NCBI GenBank assembly: GCA_002299195.1
Contig: DBOA01000080.1
Location: forward strand, 1 to 6,740
Source: Sphingomonadales bacterium UBA658
GTDB taxonomy: Bacteria > Pseudomonadota > Alphaproteobacteria > Sphingomonadales > Sphingomonadaceae
Reading direction: 5' to 3'
DNA length: 6,740 bases
The position numbers and the translations under genes are program-made. Shown one piece after another: positions 1 to 6,102 of this stretch. The number at the start of each line of letters is the position of its first letter. Position 1 is the first letter of the stretch. Below the pieces are notes generated by a model, which was given only the letters and a program-made list of their open reading frames with translations, made no database searches and was not told the DNA's origin.

Positions 1-83
1 GGGATGAGGGCTTTGCTTTTTTGGCATGGATTTCACTTCACCGACTTGCCCCTGCCGCTTCTGGCATATAGGGCCATATTCTT
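1..83 (+). other. 5' flank of xthA, no firm promoter
   Basis: No gene is seen here. A run of six T at about 17-22 could be the tail of a terminator from a gene to the left, but any stem would lie outside the window. TTGCCC (46-51) followed by a TATAGG-like element (67-72) resembles a weak promoter, but the spacer is only 15 bases, so I do not call it. An AGGG about 10 bases before the xthA ATG is a weak candidate ribosome binding site. Confidence 0.3.
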
Positions 84-890
84 ATGTCTCAGACCATCCG
101 TATCGCCTCGTGGAATATCAATTCGGTTCGCGCCCGCATCGACATCGTCGAACGCTATCTGAAAGAAGAAGCGCCCGACGTCCTGTGCCTGCAGGAAACC
201 AAAGTCATCGACAGTCTTTTTCCGGAGGGATTGTTTCGGCAGCTTGGCTATCGCCACATGGTTTTGAACGGTCAGCCGATGCATCATGGTGTCGCGATTG
301 TCAGCAAGCTGCCTTTAATCAACCGCCGCGTTGAAGATTGGCAAGCGAATGGCGAAGCGCGGCATGTGGGTGCGGAGCTGAATGTCGACGCCGCAAAGGG
401 CGTGCGGATCGACAATGTCTATATTCCCGCTGGCGGTGAAGTTCCCGACAGCGAAGTGAATTCGAAATTCGGACAAAAGCTTGGCTTCCTCTCGCGCATG
501 ACCGAGTGGTCGCGTGCGGTCACCAGCCCGACCATATTGACGGGTGATTTCAACGTTGCCCCGCTTGAGCATGATGTTTGGAGCCATAAGCAGCTCGTCA
601 ATGTCGTCAGCCACACAAAGATTGAATGCGAACATTTGGCTGCGATTAAGGAAGCCGCGGACTGGGTTGATCTCGCGCGGCATTTTGTCGAACCGTCGAA
701 GAAGCTGTACACATGGTGGAGCTACCGCGCGCAGGATTGGGAGACATCCGACCGTGGCCGCCGTCTTGACCATATGTGGGTGACGCCGGACTTGAAAGAG
801 AAGGCCAAGTCGCATGTGGTGCATAAGCATGTGCGCGGATGGGGCAAGCCATCTGACCATGCGCCCATCGTCACGGAATTTGCCTTTTGA
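84..890 (+). CDS. xthA: exodeoxyribonuclease III (AP endonuclease family)
   Basis: This is a 268-residue protein of the ExoIII/AP-endonuclease group (endonuclease/exonuclease/phosphatase fold). Such enzymes cut the DNA backbone 5' of abasic sites and remove 3' blocking groups in base excision repair, using a divalent metal. The active-site motifs appear in the expected order: WNINS with Asn11, LQETK with Glu38, NVYIPAGG with Tyr113, GDFN with Asp155 and Asn157, RLDHM with Asp229, and SDHAP with Asp258 and His259. The length matches the E. coli enzyme (268 residues). The stretch after Tyr113 (IPAGGEVPDSEVNSKF) is, from memory, of the alphaproteobacterial type. The ATG at 84 places WNINS ten residues in, as usual for the family. 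A weak AGGG precedes it. The stop overlaps the TTG start of ribA by four bases, suggesting one transcript, although the two functions are not obviously linked. The paralogue name (xthA1 or xthA2) cannot be settled here. Confidence 0.95.
   Translation: MSQTIRIASWNINSVRARIDIVERYLKEEAPDVLCLQETKVIDSLFPEGLFRQLGYRHMVLNGQPMHHGVAIVSKLPLINRRVEDWQANGEARHVGAELNVDAAKGVRIDNVYIPAGGEVPDSEVNSKFGQKLGFLSRMTEWSRAVTSPTILTGDFNVAPLEHDVWSHKQLVNVVSHTKIECEHLAAIKEAADWVDLARHFVEPSKKLYTWWSYRAQDWETSDRGRRLDHMWVTPDLKEKAKSHVVHKHVRGWGKPSDHAPIVTEFAF
887..890 (+). promoter_or_regulatory. TTGA stop/start overlap that fixes the ribA start
   Basis: The four bases TTGA hold both the TTG start of ribA (887-889) and the TGA stop of xthA (888-890). 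In the ribA frame the nearest upstream stop is TGA at 854-856, and no ATG, GTG or TTG lies between it and 887. The nearby ATG at 915 is out of frame. A weak GGA sits about nine bases upstream. This layout suggests that ribosomes finishing xthA re-initiate on ribA. Confidence 0.75.
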
Positions 891-1951
891 ACGGTGCGCC
901 CGCAATTGAGGGCGATGCCCGCCGTGCGGCGCTGGCCATTGACGCGCTGCGTCGTGGCTGGGCCATCAATGTCGAACATCTCGGCCAACAGCTCTGCCTT
1001 TTACCGATAGAAACCGCGCGCGACGTTGCGGGTGCGCGGGCCATCCTGCTTTCTGCGAGCCGCGCGGCTACATTGAAACTCATGAACCAGCGCGCCGCCG
1101 CCGATACCGCTTTGCCGGTCATGATAAAGGCGCCAGCGGACCTTGATATCAACCTTGCGCTGGCGGTGGCGGATCCAACGCTCGATTTGCGTTACCCGAT
1201 GAAGGGGCCGTTTGAAGCATTGGCCCTCGCCGATGGACCCTCTGCTGCTGCGGCCATTGAGCTTGCGCGGCTTGCCGGGTTGCTTCCCGCCTTTTTGGTG
1301 TTGCCGGATTCGGAACGCGCGTCCGCGACCGTATCCCCACAGGATGTCGCTGCGTTTGACGATAGCGGGGCGCTGCACATTGCGGCGCGCGCGCGGTTGC
1401 CGGTTGCTGCAAATGTCGATGCTGAAATCGTCGCATTTCGAACGGACGTGGATGCGTCAGATCATGTCGCGTTGCTCATCGGCAAACGCGATGGCACGCC
1501 GCCTGTTGTCCGGTTGCACAGCGAGTGCCTGACCGGTGATGTCCTGGGCAGCCTGAAGTGCGATTGCGGCCCTCAATTGCATGAAGCGTTACAGCAAATC
1601 TCCGACGCAAACTGGGGCATACTTTTATATTTGCGCCAGGAAGGCCGGGGCATTGGCCTGATCAACAAATTGCGTGCCTATGCGCTTCAGGATCAGGGGT
1701 TTGATACCGTTGATGCCAACACCCGATTGGGCTTTGCCATTGATGCGCGCGATTTTTCGGTCGCGGCCCGCATGCTTGAACTGCTCGGTATATCCAACGT
1801 CCGGTTGCTCACGAACAATCCGGAAAAGGTTGAAGGCCTTAAGTCCGCCGGCATATCTGTCGAAGAACGACTGCCGCTCAAAATCGCGGCGAACCCGCAT
1901 AATGCGCATTATCTCGAAACGAAAAAGAGCCGCACGGGTCACGCGCTTTAG
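887..1951 (+). CDS. ribA: GTP cyclohydrolase II with degenerate RibB-like N-terminal domain
   Basis: This 354-residue protein converts GTP to 2,5-diamino-6-ribosylamino-4(3H)-pyrimidinone 5'-phosphate, formate and pyrophosphate, the first committed step of riboflavin synthesis. The C-terminal half (about 180-354) is a complete GTP cyclohydrolase II. It has the zinc ligands Cys214, Cys225 and Cys227 in HSECLTGDVLGSLKCDCG, the RQEGRGIGL loop at 250-258, Tyr265 in RAYALQDQG, and Asp286 and Arg288 in DARDF. These match E. coli Cys54/65/67, Tyr105, Asp126 and Arg128 at a constant offset of 160. LLTNNPEKVEGL follows at about 307-318. The first ~145 residues resemble RibB (3,4-dihydroxy-2-butanone 4-phosphate synthase), with RYPMKGPFEALAL and AAIELARLAGLLPA at equivalent places, but the RibB acidic RENEGD loop and the His of GHTEA are missing. 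That half is therefore probably inactive in RibB chemistry, and a separate ribB is expected elsewhere. The start is TTG, overlapping the xthA stop. Confidence 0.94.
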   Translation: MNGAPAIEGDARRAALAIDALRRGWAINVEHLGQQLCLLPIETARDVAGARAILLSASRAATLKLMNQRAAADTALPVMIKAPADLDINLALAVADPTLDLRYPMKGPFEALALADGPSAAAAIELARLAGLLPAFLVLPDSERASATVSPQDVAAFDDSGALHIAARARLPVAANVDAEIVAFRTDVDASDHVALLIGKRDGTPPVVRLHSECLTGDVLGSLKCDCGPQLHEALQQISDANWGILLYLRQEGRGIGLINKLRAYALQDQGFDTVDANTRLGFAIDARDFSVAARMLELLGISNVRLLTNNPEKVEGLKSAGISVEERLPLKIAANPHNAHYLETKKSRTGHAL

Positions 1952-2017
1952 CGAAGCGCCGCAAATTGCAGGCAGTTTCCGATGCCCGGATGTTGGAGGG
2001 ACCTTGCTATTTGAACC
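1952..2017. other. convergent intergenic gap between ribA and the PBP gene
   Basis: These 66 bases separate the ribA stop (TAG, plus strand) from the stop of the penicillin-binding protein gene (TAA, minus strand). I looked for a hairpin followed by a T tract on both strands and found only three- to four-base pairings and no T tract. Transcripts may overlap at their 3' ends or end by Rho. Confidence 0.5.
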
Positions 2018-4054
2018 TTATTGCGGTTCGCGAAGGCCCGCTTCGTCGCGTGACGATCTGGGTTCCCGGCGCCCGATAGCACGCTCGATAAATGCGTCAT
2101 CCAACGGTTCTGGGTCAGTGCTTGGCATTGCACCGGGATCGCCAAAAGCAGGGTCGCCCTCAATCGGCATGCCGTTTTCGTCGAGCAGCAACCCCTCTTC
2201 CCCTTCGCCAAGTAAGAGATCTTCGCCTTCTAATTGTTCGGGGAAGGTTACTTCGGTCGCAAAATTTTCCACGGGTCGGCCGGATACTGCAATGCGCATA
2301 TAGGCTGCCCATGCTTGCGCTGGCGCACGGCCGCCTTCCAAACCGCCGATCGCACGCGCATCGTCGCGGCCCATCCAGACACCTGTTGTCAAACCACTGG
2401 AAAAGCCAAGGAACCAACCGTCTTTGTTGCTGCTCGTGGTGCCTGTCTTTCCCGCGACAGGACGGCCGATATTGGCGGCGCGACCCGTGCCCGTTGCAAC
2501 CGCGGTCTGCATGAGGTCCGTCATGGCAGCGGCGACCCAATCCTCCACCAATTGCACGGATCTGGCGGGCTTTGCCGTGTATAAAATCTCACCATCAATG
2601 GTGGTGACTTTGGAGATGCCATAAGGGGTAATGCTGCGGCCATTGGAACCCACGGAGGCAAATGCCTGCGTCATGTCGATAACGCGGGTTTCCGATGTCC
2701 CAAGCACCATCGACGGCTGCGTGTTGATGGGTGTCGCTATGCCAAAACGGCGTGCCATGTTGGCAATGCTGCTGGTGCCAACTTCTTGCCCCAGCTGCGC
2801 TGCGACGGTGTTTTTCGAATAGGCAAACGCCGTCCGCAGTGAAATTTCACCGGCGTACTGGCCGTTGCTGTTTTTGGGTTGCCAGCCTTCGATTTCGACG
2901 GGCTTATCTTCCACCATATCTTCGGGACGGAGCCCGGCTTCCAATGCGGCCAGGTAGACGAACAATTTCCAAGCTGAACCTGGTTGCCGGACTGCGGTGA
3001 CAGCACGGTTATAATTGCTGGTCACATAATCGGTGCCGCCAACCATCGCTTTAACCGCGCCATCGCGGTCAATTGACACCAGCGCACCTTGTGCACCGCG
3101 CGGTGCGTTGGCCGCTATCGCCGCCGTTGCCGCGCGCTGCATTTTCAGGTCAAGCGTGGTCCAGACATCAATGGGTTTTTCGGTCTCGTCGATCAGGCCA
3201 TCCAGTTGTGGCAAAACCCAATCGGTGAAATAGCGCACGCTGTCTTGCGGTTGCTGCTTCGCCATTTTTACGTCCGCCGGCCTTACCTCGGCGGCCTCGG
3301 CAGCGGAAATCATTCCGGCATCCTGCATCACTCCGACCACCACCGTGGCGCGGTCAATCGCAGCCTGTGCATCTGCTGTTGGTGAATAATGCGATGGCGC
3401 CTTTACAAGGCCTGCAATGATTGCGGCTTCGGCGAGGCTGAGGTCTTCCGCGCCATGGTCGAAGAATTTCCGACTCGCCGCATCAACACCGAAAGCACCG
3501 CCGCCGAAATAGACCTTGTTCAGATATAATTCGAGTATCTGGTCCTTCGAGAATTTCGTTTCCATCGCCAGCGCAAGGATGACCTCGCGGATTTTCCGCC
3601 CAAATTCCTTGTTGCTGTTCAGGTAAATGTTGCGGGCCAGCTGCTGCGTGATCGTTGAGCCACCTTGGGTCCAGCGTCCGTCAATTGCGCGCACGTAAAG
3701 CGACCGCGTGATCCCAATAGGGTCGACGCCCGGGTGGATATAATAGCGCCGGTCTTCCACCGCGACCATCGCGTCCTTCATTTCAGACGGCAGCTGATCA
3801 ATGTCCAGCCATCGGCCGAAACTTGGGCCAAGTGATTGGATAACGGTGCCATCGGCGGCACGGACGCGGATCATCTGGCCGTTGGGCGACGCCTTTAAAT
3901 CTTCAAAACTGTCGATTTCGCCGCGGGCAATGGCGACAAAAATACCCAACACCATGACGCCAAGCAGCCCCGCGATAACGCCGGCTTTGATGATACGTAA
4001 AATCCACGTTCCCATTGGGCGACGTTCTTTCGAAATCTTGCGCGCGCGTGCCAT
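2018..4054 (-). CDS. bifunctional class A penicillin-binding protein (PBP1A family)
   Basis: This 678-residue inner-membrane enzyme polymerises lipid II into glycan strands and cross-links the peptides in the periplasm. A basic N-terminus is followed by one transmembrane helix (about 17-43). The GT51 glycosyltransferase domain (about 65-225) shows VAVEDRRYYIHPG with catalytic Glu100, GGSTITQQLARN (131-142), and RKIRE with the second Glu157 before ELYLNKVYFG. The transpeptidase domain (about 295-595) has the active serine in SAWK (Ser360, Lys363), SKN (413-415) and KTGT (536-539), so both active sites look intact. The distance from Glu100 to Ser360 (260 residues) is close to that in E. coli PBP1b (Glu233 to Ser510), so no large domain is inserted between the two catalytic domains. 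The end (about 608-650) is rich in Glu, Asp, Gly and Leu, followed by a charged tail. The ATG at 4054 has no clear ribosome binding site. Met14 (4015), behind an AAAGAA, is a possible alternative start. The gene lies 45 bases after msrB and may share its transcript. I cannot assign mrcA or another symbol. Confidence 0.94.
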   Translation of the reverse strand: MARARKISKERRPMGTWILRIIKAGVIAGLLGVMVLGIFVAIARGEIDSFEDLKASPNGQMIRVRAADGTVIQSLGPSFGRWLDIDQLPSEMKDAMVAVEDRRYYIHPGVDPIGITRSLYVRAIDGRWTQGGSTITQQLARNIYLNSNKEFGRKIREVILALAMETKFSKDQILELYLNKVYFGGGAFGVDAASRKFFDHGAEDLSLAEAAIIAGLVKAPSHYSPTADAQAAIDRATVVVGVMQDAGMISAAEAAEVRPADVKMAKQQPQDSVRYFTDWVLPQLDGLIDETEKPIDVWTTLDLKMQRAATAAIAANAPRGAQGALVSIDRDGAVKAMVGGTDYVTSNYNRAVTAVRQPGSAWKLFVYLAALEAGLRPEDMVEDKPVEIEGWQPKNSNGQYAGEISLRTAFAYSKNTVAAQLGQEVGTSSIANMARRFGIATPINTQPSMVLGTSETRVIDMTQAFASVGSNGRSITPYGISKVTTIDGEILYTAKPARSVQLVEDWVAAAMTDLMQTAVATGTGRAANIGRPVAGKTGTTSSNKDGWFLGFSSGLTTGVWMGRDDARAIGGLEGGRAPAQAWAAYMRIAVSGRPVENFATEVTFPEQLEGEDLLLGEGEEGLLLDENGMPIEGDPAFGDPGAMPSTDPEPLDDAFIERAIGRREPRSSRDEAGLREPQ

Positions 4055-4099
4055 TGCGCAGGGTGTTAATCGCTCATGGACTCGCCGACAAGCGCGTTC

Positions 4100-4492
4100 T
4101 TATTCGGGGTCAAATGTCAGCGCAGCGCTGTTGATGCAGTAACGCAGCCCTGTTGGCCCCGGACCATCGGGGAATACATGCCCCAAATGCCCTTCGCACG
4201 CGGCGCACCGCACCTCGGTGCGGACCATGCCGTGCGAGACATCGGTGTGCTCATCAATGGCTTCACCGTCTGCAGGCGCGGTAAAGCTGGGCCAACCCGA
4301 ACCGCTGTCAAATTTGGTGTCAGATGCAAATAGGGTCGTGCCGCATCCGGCGCAGCGGAATTCACCTTCGCGCTTTTCATCGGTCAATTTGCCCGCAAAG
4401 GCCCGCTCGGTTCCCGCCTCCCGCAGGACATGATATTGAACCGGGTCCAATTCTGCGCGCCACTCGGCGTCGGACTTGATAATTTTTTCCAT
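4100..4492 (-). CDS. msrB: peptide-methionine (R)-S-oxide reductase
   Basis: MsrB reduces the R form of methionine sulfoxide in oxidised proteins. With the start chosen here it has 130 residues, usual for a single-domain cytoplasmic MsrB. The structural zinc site is complete: CAGC (Cys47, Cys50) and CAAC (Cys96, Cys99). The catalytic cysteine is Cys119 in RYCINS, and the conserved [11 protein letters not shown] follows the second zinc pair. At the usual resolving-cysteine position (SGCGWPSF in E. coli) this protein has SGSGWPSF, with Ser65, so the sulfenic acid must be resolved another way. I chose the ATG at 4492 because an AAAGG lies seven bases upstream and the protein then begins in the normal family manner ([11 protein letters not shown]). 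The frame stays open to a TTG at 4543, which would add 17 residues of no recognisable character. The gene lies between holA and the penicillin-binding protein gene, all on one strand; no clear promoter was found. Confidence 0.95.
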   Translation of the reverse strand: MEKIIKSDAEWRAELDPVQYHVLREAGTERAFAGKLTDEKREGEFRCAGCGTTLFASDTKFDSGSGWPSFTAPADGEAIDEHTDVSHGMVRTEVRCAACEGHLGHVFPDGPGPTGLRYCINSAALTFDPE

Positions 4493-4499
4493 GAAACGG

Positions 4500-4504
4500 C
4501 CTTT
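4500..4504 (-). promoter_or_regulatory. ribosome binding site of msrB
   Basis: On the minus strand the bases AAAGG stand seven bases before the ATG at 4492. It is the best Shine-Dalgarno-like sequence among the starts in this window and decides the msrB start in favour of this ATG over the upstream in-frame TTG (4543) and ATG (4534). Confidence 0.6.
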
Positions 4505-4573
4505 CGTTGATACGGATGTGGGCCTGTTTGCCATCGGGTTCAAGAGCCCGGCTTAACAGATATTTTCCCACCC

Positions 4574-4595
4574 ATTACTGCGCAATATCAGTAAT
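4574..4595. repeat. 7-bp inverted repeat at the holA stop codon
   Basis: ATTACTG (4574-4580) and CAGTAAT (4589-4595) are perfect inverted copies separated by eight bases. The hairpin begins at the last base of the holA stop codon. On the minus strand it is followed by GGGTGGGAAAATA rather than a T run, so it does not meet the usual pattern of an intrinsic terminator. It could slow decay of the leuS-lptE-holA messenger from its 3' end, bind a protein, or be chance. Confidence 0.35.
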
Positions 4596-5617
4596 CAGCC
4601 GCGGCGCGATGCTGCACGCGCAATGCGGACCAGCTCTTCTTCCAATATCGTGCCAGCCAGTCCATCGCGGACATGCATAAGCTTGGATTCCACCTCAAGC
4701 AGATGGCTGTTCAACCCCGCAAGCCGCACCGATGGCCAGCGCGCAAGTTGTTGCGCGCAGTTGTCTGCGTCTTTCCAGAATATTGATCGCGTCGCTTTTA
4801 CAACGGCGCCGGGGTTCGAACCATTGTCGACCTTTGCGCGCATAGCCGCGAGCAACGTTACCCGCCGCTGCATCGCGCGGATGATGCGGATGGCATCCAC
4901 CCCCATGTCACGCGCGGCGACAAGTTCACGCCCCGTGCCGCGCAAATCGCCGCCCATCACTTGATGGATGAGGCCATTGATGTTTTCCTCGCCCGTTTCG
5001 GCTGACAAGGCTTCGAATATGGGGACCTCAACCGTCGCGGGACGTTGCGGCGACGAATCATAATATAAGGACAGCTTTTCGATTTCGGCTTGCGCCAGTT
5101 TCCGGTCCTGACCCGTGTAGCGCGCAATCCGCGCGGCCAGTGGACGGTCAATCTTCAGCCCCATCGTGGCTGCGTATGCCATCACAGCGGCTGCGGCATC
5201 GCCTTCCTCTGGCATGTAACAAATATGCACCATCGCGCGCGGGTGGGCCTCGACAAGCTTGCGCAATTTGCTGGCCTTGGTCAGATTTCCTGCGGTCGCG
5301 ATGACCGGATTGACTTCGCCTTCAAGGGCGAGCAGGTTTTCGACGGCAGCAACGCCTTCTTCCCGGCGGAAGTTCAGGCGGATGTGCCGCTTATCGCCAA
5401 ATAGCGAAAGCGCCGACGCCTCGTCCGCGAGAAGCGCAGGGTCATTGCGAATACGGTCGCTGTCGATATCGATCCGTTCCGAACCCGTCAGCGCGACGGA
5501 CATTTGCGATGCGATGTCGGCGGCCGCCGATTCATCCTGCCCGAAAATGAAAAACAGCCGGATCTCCGGACGTGTGCCGATGGCACCTATAAAACTGCGT
5601 TCTTTGGCGTTGCTCAT
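4595..5617 (-). CDS. holA: DNA polymerase III, delta subunit
   Basis: The 340-residue product is the delta subunit of the clamp loader, which opens the beta sliding clamp so that it can be placed on DNA. The length is typical of the family (E. coli delta has 343 residues). The N-terminal degenerate AAA+-like domain begins with IRLFFIFGQDES (about 19-30), where active ATPases carry a P-loop and delta does not. LFGDKRHIRL (72-81) and VIATAGNLTKASKLRKLVE (105-123) follow, as in other delta proteins. The middle domain includes LAARIARYTGQDRKLAQAEIEKL (about 160-182). The C-terminal helical collar domain includes RIIRAMQRRVTLL (about 244-256) and FWKDADNCAQQLARW (280-294). The ATG shares four bases (ATGA) with the lptE stop and has no evident ribosome binding site, so translation probably depends on lptE. 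The position after leuS and lptE matches a conserved gene order and supports the call. Confidence 0.93.
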   Translation of the reverse strand: MSNAKERSFIGAIGTRPEIRLFFIFGQDESAAADIASQMSVALTGSERIDIDSDRIRNDPALLADEASALSLFGDKRHIRLNFRREEGVAAVENLLALEGEVNPVIATAGNLTKASKLRKLVEAHPRAMVHICYMPEEGDAAAAVMAYAATMGLKIDRPLAARIARYTGQDRKLAQAEIEKLSLYYDSSPQRPATVEVPIFEALSAETGEENINGLIHQVMGGDLRGTGRELVAARDMGVDAIRIIRAMQRRVTLLAAMRAKVDNGSNPGAVVKATRSIFWKDADNCAQQLARWPSVRLAGLNSHLLEVESKLMHVRDGLAGTILEEELVRIARAASRRG

Positions 5618-6102
5618 TCGCTGCGGGCGTAGATCGAAAGCCGGGTGACAATCTGATCCGCAACCTTCTGCGTCAGATTTTCCAGCGCGCTGTTTTCGCC
5701 AGCGATGGTGGCATATTCCGAACCGGCGACATCGATGCCTGCGTCGGATCCCGCGGTTGCATCAAGCACGGTTTCACCGGTAGCGACCGAGATCAGCTGA
5801 TATCTTGCGCGCAATGTTCGGCGTTCACGCGTGACCGTATCGTCGGCACGCACGCCAAAGCCTTCAATCCGGTCATCCAGTGTGACGACCAAGCGGAATT
5901 GGGCTACGTTGCTGTCTTGGGCGCCAAGGCGGTCGGTTAATGCATTGCGCATCAACCAACCGCTTTTGCCTTCGATTGTAGCGACCGATACCGAACCCAG
6001 CGTCGTTGCCACCGCGCCCTTTGATCCACCGCTGTATAAAGGCTGCAATCCGCAAGCGGACAATATCAAAGCAAGCAAGATGGGGGCGATGAAACGGTTC
6101 AT
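5614..6102 (-). CDS. lptE: LPS-assembly lipoprotein LptE
   Basis: This 162-residue lipoprotein is expected to plug and assemble the LptD barrel that delivers lipopolysaccharide to the outer leaflet of the outer membrane. It opens with a signal peptide (short basic start, hydrophobic run about 5-14) and a lipobox LSAC, with lipidated Cys17 followed by GLQPLY. CGxxPLY is the hallmark of this family. The mature part has the LptE features: a motif around LMRNALTDRLG (50-60), a central strand region with RARYQLISVATGETVLD (about 98-114), and a final helix with YATIAGENSALENLTQKVADQI (about 129-150). The family diverges strongly in sequence, so lipobox plus gene order carry much of the weight. The ATG overlaps the leuS stop as ATGA with no clear ribosome binding site, and the stop overlaps holA in the same way. 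Confidence 0.9.
   Translation of the reverse strand: MNRFIAPILLALILSACGLQPLYSGGSKGAVATTLGSVSVATIEGKSGWLMRNALTDRLGAQDSNVAQFRLVVTLDDRIEGFGVRADDTVTRERRTLRARYQLISVATGETVLDATAGSDAGIDVAGSEYATIAGENSALENLTQKVADQIVTRLSIYARSE

Noticed and set aside
315..905. Long open frame (196 codons) on the minus strand opposite xthA
   Set aside because: It lies wholly across a gene with all ExoIII catalytic motifs, its translation has no recognisable domain, and long antisense frames are common in GC-rich coding sequence.
2026..2033. Palindrome TTCGCGAA near the end of the PBP gene
   Set aside because: It is eight bases, inside the coding sequence, encodes part of the tail, and has no loop or T tract to act as a terminator.
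1674..2303. Plus-strand open frame of 209 codons spanning the end of ribA, the gap and the end of the PBP gene
   Set aside because: It overlaps two well-supported genes in other frames, and its Arg/Ser/Pro-rich translation looks like an out-of-frame reading.
4493..4543. Longer msrB from a TTG at 4543 (147 residues)
   Set aside because: The extra 17 residues have no family counterpart and no ribosome binding site was evident, while the ATG at 4492 has AAAGG at good spacing.
4536..4553. CGGG-N8-CCCG pairing between holA and msrB as a terminator
   Set aside because: The stem is only four base pairs, the loop is long, and no T tract follows on either strand.
4490..4594. Promoter for msrB (TTGAAC at about 4538-4543 or TTGCGC at about 4580-4585)
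   Set aside because: Neither has a reasonable -10 element at 16-18 bases; the matches are no better than chance.
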